A stretch of DNA of 46,944 nt from NCBI RefSeq assembly GCF_003268395.1, contig NZ_LQXQ01000239.1, forward strand, positions 1 to 46,944. Direction: 5' to 3'. Source of the stretch: Acinetobacter sp. CFCC 10889. Its GTDB lineage: Bacteria > Pseudomonadota > Gammaproteobacteria > Pseudomonadales > Moraxellaceae. Made by a program: the position numbers and the translations under genes. The notes below the pieces were generated by a model that saw only the letters and a list, made by a program, of their open reading frames with translations, did no database searches and was not told where the DNA came from. Positions 34,660-42,247 of the stretch are shown piece after piece (positions within the stretch are counted from its first letter, which is position 1; each line of letters opens with the position of its first letter).

Positions 34660-34875
34660 CTACAGCTTTGCAAGTGATACATCAGTCGACTTAATCAGCA
34701 CAATCACTTGGCTTCCGACCTGTAAATCGAGTTGTTCCACAGAACGTGTGGTAATGACTGAAGTGAAAATACCTGATGCAGTCACTACATCAACTTCAGA
34801 AACCACATCGCCTTTGATAATTTCTTGAATTGTGCCTTTCAGTTGATTTCTAACATTGATTGATTGAATCGTCAT
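34660..34875 (-). CDS. ssuF: Molbindin (single Mop/TOBE domain), SsuF-like
   Basis: A 71-residue protein consisting of one Mop domain (INVRNQLKGTIQEIIKGDVVSEVDVVTASGIFTSVITTRSVEQLDLQVGSQVIVLIKSTDVSLAKL-type pattern, residues 6-71). Molbindins of this size bind molybdate or related oxyanions as oligomers. Pseudomonas putida ssuF, the last gene of its sulfonate operon, encodes such a protein and is needed for sulfonate and sulfate-ester use; position here supports that identity. It has TAGGA before its ATG and no Cys or internal Met. It is the first gene of the six-gene leftward operon. Confidence 0.78.
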   Translation of the reverse strand: MTIQSINVRNQLKGTIQEIIKGDVVSEVDVVTASGIFTSVITTRSVEQLDLQVGSQVIVLIKSTDVSLAKL

Positions 34876-34984
34876 AATTAATTCCTAAAGCTATTTAGAA
34901 ATTAATATGTAATATTTTTATAATATTCAAAAATAATATAAATAGATTTAAATATCACATTTTTTAAAATAAATAATTTAATAT

Positions 34985-35689
34985 CTAAATATCATTAACT
35001 TTACATTTTAAATATTGCAGATCCTTAATAATAATATTTTCATATTGCCACTCAATAATATTCATACTAACCAAGTTTTTAATTTCCTTATTGATCGTTT
35101 GTCTGGATGTAGAGAGTAGATCAGCCAAATCATGCTGGGATATTTTTAAATAAATTTCTGTGCCTAAAGGATGATGCAGACCATATTGCAATGCCAAATT
35201 AAGCAAAGTTTTACACACTTTTTGATGTAAATTAGCCACATGCAAAAATTTAATTTCAGCAATGAGATGGTGCATTCTAAGCGCAACAATATCGAACACA
35301 TCTTGATTTAAACTATTGTTATTATTTAATTCTTCTAAAAAAATAGACTTAGGAATGACCAAAACACGTACTTGATTAAATGCATAATAATCATAATCTA
35401 TAATATGCCCTTTCAAACATGGCAAAGCATTCATCAGATTTTTTTCTGAAAAATAATGAAATGCATGAAAACGCCCAGATGCACTTAAATATCCGATATG
35501 AATAATACCATCCAATAGAATATAAAGTGCTTCTGAACAATTTTCTTTATTTAAAATTAATTCATTTTTTTGATATTTTCTAATATAAGCATAATCTAAA
35601 ATATATTTAATCCGATCTCCAGATAAACTCTTAAAAATATTTTTTAAAACATCAAAATTAGAAACAGAATTTAAGTCATAATATTGCAT
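34985..35689 (-). CDS. Crp/Fnr-family transcription regulator
   Basis: A cyclic-nucleotide-binding-fold regulator of about 234 residues. The N-terminal beta-roll (YQKNELILNKENCSEALYILLDGIIHIGYLSASGRFHAFHYF) precedes a long dimerisation helix and a C-terminal winged helix (KISQHDLADLLSTSRQTINKEIKNLVSMNIIEWQYENIIIKDL). The helix-turn-helix lies at DLADLLSTSRQTINKEIKNL. It lacks the N-terminal cysteine cluster of Fnr. The ATG at 35689 has a GGA seven bases upstream; an alternative ATG at 35701 lies inside a hairpin. It is likely to control the flanking organosulfur genes. Unlike them it contains four Cys. Confidence 0.82.
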   Translation of the reverse strand: MQYYDLNSVSNFDVLKNIFKSLSGDRIKYILDYAYIRKYQKNELILNKENCSEALYILLDGIIHIGYLSASGRFHAFHYFSEKNLMNALPCLKGHIIDYDYYAFNQVRVLVIPKSIFLEELNNNNSLNQDVFDIVALRMHHLIAEIKFLHVANLHQKVCKTLLNLALQYGLHHPLGTEIYLKISQHDLADLLSTSRQTINKEIKNLVSMNIIEWQYENIIIKDLQYLKCKVNDI

Positions 35690-35697
35690 AAAAATAT

Positions 35698-35728
35698 CCA
35701 TCTAATATTTTTAGTTTATATTAGATGG
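35698..35728 (-). promoter_or_regulatory. Perfect 11-bp inverted repeat over the ribosome binding site of the Crp-like gene
   Basis: CCATCTAATAT (35698-35708) and ATATTAGATGG (35718-35728) are perfect complements with a nine-base spacer. Read leftward, the GATGGA Shine-Dalgarno of the regulator is in the 3' arm of the stem. It may be an autoregulatory operator, or an RNA hairpin limiting translation. Confidence 0.6.
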
Positions 35729-35807
35729 AGAATAAAAATTGAGCTAATGATTTATTCTGCTGTTTAACGCTTATTTTATGCAAAGTTATTTTAAATTTTC
35801 TATGTGC

Positions 35808-36752
35808 TTATGAAACTTTTTCATAAGTACCTGTTTCACTTTGACGATAGTCCTGAATATCAAATTTTTCTTCTTTATGAATGGTTTGACTCAAACGACC
35901 ATCGACACCCACAGGAACATCACCAGCTAAAGTCACACGGCGTACGACACGATGCTGATCACCATAATCATTGATCGCACGATGTTGTGTTGCTCGATTG
36001 TCCCAAATTGCCACATCACCGACACTCCAGCGCCAACGCACAATATTTTCCTGTTTCACCACATAACTTTGAAATAAATCAAACAATTTACGTGAATCTT
36101 TACTATTAAAACCCACAAAACGTTTGAAAAAATGCCCCAAAACTAAGGTTTTTTCGCCTGTTTCAGGATGTATGCGCACCAAAGGATGTTCCGTTTCATA
36201 TTCTGTAGATTTGAAGAAGTTTTTATACTTTGCCAATGCTTCTTTATTTACCGTAAGCTCACCATTGGCATAATCATAATCATTGCTATGGATCGCACGA
36301 AGCGTATCAGCCAAAGCTTTTAACGGTTCTGGTAATGAGGCATAAGCAGAGGTTGTATTTGCCCAAGCTGTGTCGCCACCCGCTTCTGGAGCAATAACAC
36401 TACGTAAAATAGATGCTTTAGGATAAGCATCCAAAAATGTAATATCCGTATGCCAACTGTCTGCACGTGCCCCATGTGCTGAATCTAACTCTAAAATATG
36501 TTTAGAACCATTTTTGATTGGCACAGTTGGATGGTTAAGTGGTGTTCCTAAACGTGCGGCAAAAGCTTCTTGTTCAGCATCATCCAAATGATGTTGTGCT
36601 TTAAAGAAAATGGCTTTGTATTGCAGCAAAGCTTGGTTAATTTCAGCAATGACTTGATCATCAAGCTGCCCAGACAATGTCACACCTGAAATTTCTGCAC
36701 CAATCCGACCTGTGATCGGCTTAACTTGAATATGTTGATAGCGATGGCTCAT
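35808..36752 (-). CDS. TauD/TfdA-family Fe(II)/2-oxoglutarate dioxygenase
   Basis: An oxygenase of 314 residues that would split taurine, alkylsulfates or related compounds to release sulfite or sulfate. It shows ITGRIGAEISGVTLSGQ and the iron-binding SWHTDITFLDAYP (H-x-D). The third ligand His is in ATQHRAINDYGDQHR and the 2-oxoglutarate-binding Arg in HRVVRRVTLAGD. The longer frame starts at 36791, but the ATG at 36752 has GAGGA seven bases upstream and begins the domain. The protein contains no Cys and no Met beyond the start. Choice between TauD and AtsK-type alkylsulfatase is open. Confidence 0.88.
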   Translation of the reverse strand: MSHRYQHIQVKPITGRIGAEISGVTLSGQLDDQVIAEINQALLQYKAIFFKAQHHLDDAEQEAFAARLGTPLNHPTVPIKNGSKHILELDSAHGARADSWHTDITFLDAYPKASILRSVIAPEAGGDTAWANTTSAYASLPEPLKALADTLRAIHSNDYDYANGELTVNKEALAKYKNFFKSTEYETEHPLVRIHPETGEKTLVLGHFFKRFVGFNSKDSRKLFDLFQSYVVKQENIVRWRWSVGDVAIWDNRATQHRAINDYGDQHRVVRRVTLAGDVPVGVDGRLSQTIHKEEKFDIQDYRQSETGTYEKVS

Positions 36753-36834
36753 TGTTATTTCCTCAAAATTTTTATCATTAAATAAGAACAAAACTGTCTA
36801 TGACTTGATCTTGCCAAAAGTCTTTATTCTAATC

Positions 36835-36850
36835 TGTCAAATAAGTGACA
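36835..36850. promoter_or_regulatory. Crp/Fnr-type dyad upstream of the TauD-like gene
   Basis: TGTCA-AATAAG-TGACA is a perfect 5-bp inverted repeat with six-base spacing, the geometry of Crp-family sites. It lies 83 bases upstream of the dioxygenase ATG. The neighbouring Crp-like regulator is a candidate ligand; this is inference. Confidence 0.35.
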
Positions 36851-37030
36851 TTTTTATTCTATATTTCAGATAAGAAAGAAATTTAAAATGCTTTAGCCTT
36901 TAAAAATATATAACTATTCAACGAAAAATAGCCGCTATTTATTTCATATTCCACACCGTTCAATGCAATAATCAAATAAATAAAAAGCTATAAATTCAAA
37001 ATATTAAATACAAATACCAACAATAAAAAA

Positions 37031-39328
37031 TTAGTTTTCTTTAATTAAATCTTTCATATCCAAAGCGGTTTGTGCTTGTAGCTTCTGTGCATTCCTTGCA
37101 AGAATTTTTTTCGCTTCAGCACTCTTTAAATCATAAATTACAAAGTTTTTTGTAGAGATGAAACCATCGTAAAGTACAGCTCCATTTAATACGAGAATTC
37201 TTTCATTACTCAATGCAAGCACTTTAAAAGGTGCAGCAGCCAATTGAAAAGATCGTCGAGTACCATTAAATGCTCCCGTTGTATCAATAAAATGCATGAG
37301 ATATTGATATCGTGTATCTAAATCTTGCTCATCTTCTTGTAATTTAGATTGCTTGTAATCTATCGCTGCATAAGGATGACTTTCAGTGATTTCAACAAAG
37401 AATGCACCTAAATTGTCCAAATAATCCATGCTGTGTAACTCACGTTGATTACGTGTGTAATATGTATGCTCATCTTCATCAATATATAGCTCAAATTGTT
37501 CAGTCAAACGATTTAAACGTGTATCGTAAATTGAGAAATTTTCACCTGATCTATCTTTAGTTTTTACAATATAACGGTATTGCCCATTACGATAAATAAC
37601 AGGATATGGCACTTCAAAAGTACTGTGATAGAAGCTCATATCTTGGGTATTCATATAGATATACGGATCATCAGGCCAATCACCTAAAATTTTAATATTT
37701 CCAGAAATGGGACTAAATGTTAAATCAATTTCTCGGCAAAAATGTCCTTGATAAGCATCAGGCAAAGCTTTGTTTTCAATCTGTCCTGTTTTAAGCGTAA
37801 TTTTTGAAATGCTGTTTGCGACACCATTATAAACAAATAAATTTTCACCACTTTCATCCAATAGCAGTTTACGTGGATAACGCTCAACTTTATATTTTTC
37901 AATCACTTGATTATTAGACAAATTGATTGCAAACACTTGGTTGTAGTCTAATGAAGCCACATAAGCAGTCTTACCATCTTTGCTGATTGCGACATCCGCA
38001 GCGCCAACACCACGACACATATTGTGGTCACAACCATCTCGTTCATGCTGTAAAGGATATTGATAAATCAGTTGTTCTTTTAAAGTCTTCGTATCAAAAC
38101 GATAAAGTGCATTTTTCTCAGAATGCGTATAATAAATATCATCACCATACACCCGTAGATCACCCAAAAAGTCTAGATTCGGCAATGTGCCTGCTTGATA
38201 AGGTAATGCTTCAAGCGTTACATGCTGTTGCATAAACTGCTGTATATCCGACTTGGTTTGCTGACAGCTGGCAATAAATTGTTGTTGGTTTTGTTCGGCA
38301 CGCTCTAGCATGTATTCATCAGGTGCTTGCCCTTGCCATAGCTCACGACATGGATAAACTTTTGATTCTAAAGCTTCTAATTGTGTTGATAAGCTTTGTG
38401 ATGAATCAATTTTTACATTGGGAAATGCGGCAATCAAGACCTGTGTTCTTTTTTGATTCTCAGTGGAATTCAAATAGTTTTTAAACTTTTCTGCCCACTG
38501 CGGATTGTCTTTGGCTTGGTAGGTACTATAGAAGCGTGTTGCCATATAAAAAGCATCATAGGCTTTGATTTGTGCATTTAAAAAATGCCCTGTTTGTAAA
38601 GCAAAGGTATTCAATTGGGTAATGTTTTCTATATGCTGCTTATAAACTTTTTTTGAATCAATATTTTGGAATGTTTCCAAAGTTTTCTGATATTGATCAA
38701 TTTCTGTCACTAAACTTGCCAATTGCTGAACTTGTTTTTTATAAATCTCCTGCATTTTTTCAAGTTCACTGCGATATTGTGTGTGATTTTTTTGGCTTAA
38801 TGCAGGTAAGGGTTGGTCAAAATCTACTTGCTGTAAAATGGCTTGGTTAAACTTTAAATAAAATTGAATCTGCTGTTGAATACCATCAACACGTGTATAA
38901 ATATCTGATAATTCTTGATATAACAAAGCATCTAATTTTGATTTCTTGGGTGATAATTCTCTTAAATCGAGTGCTTGATGATCTTCAACATAGACTTGCA
39001 TTTGCTGCTGTGCTTTCTCAAAGCGGGGAACTTCCCTAAGGCGATCATAATAATTTTCTAAATACTCATGAAATAAACGATCTTCTGCATCTTGTTGTAC
39101 ATAATCTGGATATAAACGTAAAATGGTTGGACGCATTTTAGCTAAAGACTGCTCATAATGATCTTGTTGAGATTCTTCATGATCTTCTGTTGTCTCATCC
39201 TGAGTATCCATATTTTCAGCACTTGGTACTGCGGCACTAGCATCTGTATTTTCAACATCTTGGGCAAAACTGTTAGAACTCAAAGGTAATAATAAAGCAA
39301 GGCTTAAAGCTAAAACGCTATTTTTCAT
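37031..39328 (-). CDS. Large exported protein with helical N-terminus and beta-propeller-like C-terminus
   Basis: Function not recognised. About 765 residues. The signal peptide (MKNSVLALSLALLLPLSSNSFAQ) is followed by an acidic linker. A long helical/coiled-coil region (about 60-380) is rich in Gln and Glu. A C-terminal region of YVTN/WD-like blades follows (for example LDFLGDLRVYGDDIYYTH, VAISKDGKTAYVASLDYNQVFAINLSNNQVIEKY and KLLLDESGENLFVYNGVANSISKITLKTG). It probably works in the periplasm or outer surface as a binding scaffold. The start is uncertain: the frame opens at 39358, but the signal peptide and a GGAAA sequence favour 39328. It is monocistronic with long flanking spacers. Confidence 0.6.
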   Translation of the reverse strand: MKNSVLALSLALLLPLSSNSFAQDVENTDASAAVPSAENMDTQDETTEDHEESQQDHYEQSLAKMRPTILRLYPDYVQQDAEDRLFHEYLENYYDRLREVPRFEKAQQQMQVYVEDHQALDLRELSPKKSKLDALLYQELSDIYTRVDGIQQQIQFYLKFNQAILQQVDFDQPLPALSQKNHTQYRSELEKMQEIYKKQVQQLASLVTEIDQYQKTLETFQNIDSKKVYKQHIENITQLNTFALQTGHFLNAQIKAYDAFYMATRFYSTYQAKDNPQWAEKFKNYLNSTENQKRTQVLIAAFPNVKIDSSQSLSTQLEALESKVYPCRELWQGQAPDEYMLERAEQNQQQFIASCQQTKSDIQQFMQQHVTLEALPYQAGTLPNLDFLGDLRVYGDDIYYTHSEKNALYRFDTKTLKEQLIYQYPLQHERDGCDHNMCRGVGAADVAISKDGKTAYVASLDYNQVFAINLSNNQVIEKYKVERYPRKLLLDESGENLFVYNGVANSISKITLKTGQIENKALPDAYQGHFCREIDLTFSPISGNIKILGDWPDDPYIYMNTQDMSFYHSTFEVPYPVIYRNGQYRYIVKTKDRSGENFSIYDTRLNRLTEQFELYIDEDEHTYYTRNQRELHSMDYLDNLGAFFVEITESHPYAAIDYKQSKLQEDEQDLDTRYQYLMHFIDTTGAFNGTRRSFQLAAAPFKVLALSNERILVLNGAVLYDGFISTKNFVIYDLKSAEAKKILARNAQKLQAQTALDMKDLIKEN

Positions 39329-39498
39329 CATCATTTTCCAATTGTTATCACACATCACTTACAAGGATGATATTTATCATTCGTTCAAAACGTCTTTTTT
39401 ATACACAAGTTATTTTACATAAAATTCATTTTTCGCCAAGTTTTATCCTTATTTAGTGAATTTAAGGCACTTTATTTAGAAATTTTCAGACATAAAAA

Positions 39499-39518
39499 AA
39501 CCGCCATAAATGACGGTT
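39499..39518 (-). terminator. Rho-independent terminator of the SDR gene
   Basis: AACCG with CCAT (39499-39507) pairs with ATG and CGGTT (39510-39518), one mismatch. Read leftward a run of T follows. Confidence 0.8.
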
Positions 39519-39537
39519 CTCTTGATATCTAAATCAA

Positions 39538-40383
39538 TTATTTAGGTTCAAAACGCTTGGTCAGCTTGGTTAAGCCTGTAGCCAATCTTTGATAGCCTGT
39601 TGGCAATAAACGTTGTGCCAAATCGACAATCACTGCATCACCACCAATCAATAAACGGCGTTTATCTGCAAGTACTGCATCCAAAATTTCTTGTGCTGCT
39701 TCTACAGCAGGTTTACGCAAGAGTTTGTTAAATGCTTTTGCTGATTTATCAGGATTCATACCCAATGATTTTAAGCTGTCATTCATACGTGCATCGTTTG
39801 CGATGTTGGTACGAATACCCCCTGGATGTACACATAGTGCGCTTACACCACACTTTTCAATATCCAACTCTTGGCGCAATGACTCAGTAAAACCACGTAC
39901 CGCAAACTTCGTTGCGTTATAACCAGACTGTGTTGGCTGTGCAGTTAAACCAAAAATACTTGAGGTATTAATGATGTGACCATCACCTGTTTTTTTAATA
40001 TACGGTAAGAATTCTTTAGTGCCGTAAACTACGCCCCAGAAGTTAATACCCACGATCCATTCAAGTTCTTCATAACTTTCACCCTCAACTGTTGCACCAA
40101 GTGCTACACCAGCATTATTGAAAATCATATTTACAGAACCATGATTTTGCACAGTTTCTTCTGCCCAAGCTTTCACTTCTTGTTGTTGTGCAACATTTAC
40201 TTTTTTCGAGGTTACACGCACATTATATGCTTTTACCAATTCAACAGTTTCAGCCAAACCCTTTTCATTGACATCACTGATTGACAAATGACAACCTGCT
40301 TTTGCTAATAAAACAGCCAGTTGTTGTCCCATACCTGAGCCTGCACCTGTAATTGCAGCGACTTTATTTTTAAAATTTTTCAT
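39538..40383 (-). CDS. Short-chain dehydrogenase/reductase (SDR)
   Basis: A 281-residue NAD(P)-dependent oxidoreductase. The N-terminal Rossmann motif is AAITGAGSGMGQQLAVLLAKAG (TGxxxGxG), then NNAGVALGATVEGESYEELEWIVGINFWGVVYGT. The catalytic Ser is in INTSSIFGLTAQPTQSGYNATKFAVRGFTESL, which supplies YxxxK, and CVHPGGIRTNI follows. The C-terminal extension suggests a large hydrophobic substrate such as a fatty or cyclic alcohol; the actual substrate is unknown. Its promoter contains a palindrome shared with the divergent tetR gene, so it is probably repressed by that regulator. Confidence 0.88.
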   Translation of the reverse strand: MKNFKNKVAAITGAGSGMGQQLAVLLAKAGCHLSISDVNEKGLAETVELVKAYNVRVTSKKVNVAQQQEVKAWAEETVQNHGSVNMIFNNAGVALGATVEGESYEELEWIVGINFWGVVYGTKEFLPYIKKTGDGHIINTSSIFGLTAQPTQSGYNATKFAVRGFTESLRQELDIEKCGVSALCVHPGGIRTNIANDARMNDSLKSLGMNPDKSAKAFNKLLRKPAVEAAQEILDAVLADKRRLLIGGDAVIVDLAQRLLPTGYQRLATGLTKLTKRFEPK

Positions 40384-40408
40384 TGAGTTTCCTTGTTTGA
40401 ATTCTTTC

Positions 40409-40433
40409 TGTATGTACGTTTTCTATACATACA
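40409..40433. promoter_or_regulatory. Inverted repeat in the SDR leader
   Basis: TGTATGTA (40409-40416) and TACATACA (40426-40433) are perfect complements with a nine-base spacer. It lies between the predicted SDR transcription start and its ATG, so it may be a second operator or an RNA stem. Confidence 0.45.
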
Positions 40434-40444
40434 CTCACAGCTAC

Positions 40445-40473
40445 ACTATAATTTTGACAATGACTATTGTCAA
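40445..40473 (-). promoter_or_regulatory. Sigma-70 promoter of the SDR gene with overlapping TetR-type operator
   Basis: Read leftward: -35 TTGACA (40473-40468), a 17-base spacer and -10 TATAGT (40450-40445), a strong match. The spacer and -35 are covered by the perfect inverted repeat TTGACAAT-GACT-ATTGTCAA (40454-40473), the size of a TetR-family operator. Repressor binding here would block this promoter and probably that of the divergent tetR. Confidence 0.65.
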
Positions 40474-40588
40474 TATAATATGTTAAGCTTTTCGTTATGG
40501 ATGGATTGCTCGGGAGCATGACATAAATATCAACTGATTTTATTGATCAAATATTGCAATTTGCACAATTAATTTGGCACAAATTCAT

Positions 40589-41293
40589 ATGACTACACAC
40601 GTATTAAATGAGACGATGCAACATACTCAAGAAGAAAATACATCTAAGAAATTGGTAAAAGAACGACAATTTAAAGGCATGTCCCTGTCTGAACGAAAGT
40701 TAGCACGCCGTGAGAAACTCATAGAAGCAGGAATTGAAACTTATGGCACACACGGTTTTTTTTCAGTTACAGTGAAAGATGTTTGTAATGAAGCAAAGCT
40801 GACTGAACGCTATTTCTATGAATCTTTTAAAAAAAGTGAAGAACTGTTCCAAACTATATTTTTACAACTGATTGACCAATTACAACAAACGGTTATGCAA
40901 GGTGTCATGCAAGCCTCACCTGATCCTAAAAAAATGATTCATTCTGGCTTATTGGCATTATTTTCTGTACTCAAAGCTGATCCACGTATGGCACGCATCA
41001 TTTATGTTGATGCGATGTTGGTACAAGAGCTGCATAATCATGCAACGATTCAAGAAACGATGGGACGCTTTGACCGCATGATTCATGCTTTTGTCATGCT
41101 CATGATGCCAAGAATCAATTATAGCGAACAAGAAATTTCACTCGTATCCACAGGTTTAAATGGCTATGTCACCCAAATCGCTGTACGCTGGGTCATGGGC
41201 GGATTTAAGCTTTCTGTTGATGAAGTCGTCTTTGCATGTGAAGCCGTATTTTTTTCATTATTAGAATCTTTTTCTGAAAAACAAAGCGCTTAA
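40589..41293 (+). CDS. TetR/AcrR-family transcriptional regulator
   Basis: A one-domain-plus-ligand-pocket repressor of about 234 residues. After a polar N-terminal extension comes the TetR helix-turn-helix domain: RREKLIEAGIETYGTHGFFSVTVKDVCNEAKLTERYFYESFKKSEELF. A helical ligand-binding domain follows (IYVDAMLVQELHNHATIQETMGRFDRMIHAF). An in-frame TTG at 40574 is also possible; I prefer the ATG. It is divergent from the SDR gene and shares a palindromic operator, so it likely represses both. The inducer is unknown, perhaps the SDR substrate. Confidence 0.85.
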   Translation: MTTHVLNETMQHTQEENTSKKLVKERQFKGMSLSERKLARREKLIEAGIETYGTHGFFSVTVKDVCNEAKLTERYFYESFKKSEELFQTIFLQLIDQLQQTVMQGVMQASPDPKKMIHSGLLALFSVLKADPRMARIIYVDAMLVQELHNHATIQETMGRFDRMIHAFVMLMMPRINYSEQEISLVSTGLNGYVTQIAVRWVMGGFKLSVDEVVFACEAVFFSLLESFSEKQSA

Positions 41294-41439
41294 ATATACT
41301 TTAATGTCATGAACGATGATTTTTTATGTTTTTATGAAAAATAAATGTCATCGTTATTTCATTGATTCTTCATACAACTTCATTCATTTTGTCACAAAAT
41401 TTTGCAAAAAATAGCCAATATCTTTTTTTTGCAATGATA

Positions 41440-41477
41440 TTGTCATAATTAATCTTTGTAATAAGCCTGTCATAAAT
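41440..41477 (+). promoter_or_regulatory. Pho-box-like element upstream of phoB
   Basis: CTGTCATAAAT (41467-41477) matches the Pho-box half-site fully. An imperfect copy TTGTAATAAGC lies exactly 11 bases upstream (41456-41466), the spacing of PhoB direct repeats. A further TTGTCATAATT is at 41440-41450. It suggests autoregulation of phoBR by PhoB-phosphate. Confidence 0.5.
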
Positions 41478-41516
41478 AATAAAACGGTACACCGTTCATA
41501 CATAGGATATTGCGTT

Positions 41517-42227
41517 GTGAAAGATGACTATATTTTAATCGTCGATGACGAACTTCCGATTCGAGAGATGATCCATACTTCATTAGATATGGCAGGTTTC
41601 CAATGCTTACAAGCTGAAGATGCCAAACAAGCCCATCAAATGATCGTTGATCAACGTCCATCGCTCATCCTATTAGATTGGATGATGCCAGGTGGTGTTA
41701 GTGGTGTAGACTTGTGTCGCCGCTTAAAACGTGATGAAAATTTGGCTGAAATCCCAGTGATTATGCTGACTGCACGTGGTGAAGAAGACCATAAAGTACA
41801 AGGCTTAGATGCTGGTGCTGATGACTATATGACCAAACCATTCTCAACCCGTGAACTGGTTTCTCGTATTAAAGCAGTACTGCGCCGTGCCAATGCCTTA
41901 AGTGGTGAAAAAACCATTGATGCCAATGGTTTAATTCTTGATCCAGTCAGCCAACGTGTCAGCTTTGGTGACAGCATTTTAGAAATGGGACCAACAGAAT
42001 ACCGTTTATTGGCATTCTTTATGACTCATCCTGAACGTGCTTACACACGTGCACAACTGCTTGATCAAGTCTGGGGCGGTAATGTCTATATTGAAGACCG
42101 TACCATTGATGTACATATCCGTCGTTTACGTAAAGTGTTAGAACCATATGGCGCAGACCGTTATGTACAAACTGTTCGTGGTACAGGTTATCGTTTTTCT
42201 ACACGTGCTGATGTTGCTTTAGGCTAA
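41517..42227 (+). CDS. phoB: Phosphate regulon response regulator
   Basis: An OmpR/PhoB-type response regulator of 236 residues. The receiver domain has Asp10/Asp11 in VDDELPIREM, phospho-acceptor Asp54 in LILLDWMMPGG and the Lys of DYMTKPFSTREL. The winged-helix DNA-binding domain has ILEMGPTEYRLLAFFMTHPERAYTR, QLLDQVWGGNVYIEDRTIDVHIRRLRK and VRGTGYRFS, typical of PhoB. Translation starts at a GTG (41517) with AGGA at 41504-41507. A Pho-box-like element precedes it. The kinase gene phoR follows after 20 bases, so the two form an operon. Confidence 0.95.
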   Translation: MKDDYILIVDDELPIREMIHTSLDMAGFQCLQAEDAKQAHQMIVDQRPSLILLDWMMPGGVSGVDLCRRLKRDENLAEIPVIMLTARGEEDHKVQGLDAGADDYMTKPFSTRELVSRIKAVLRRANALSGEKTIDANGLILDPVSQRVSFGDSILEMGPTEYRLLAFFMTHPERAYTRAQLLDQVWGGNVYIEDRTIDVHIRRLRKVLEPYGADRYVQTVRGTGYRFSTRADVALG

Positions 42228-42247
42228 TTTTAGGTCAATTTTGTTTT

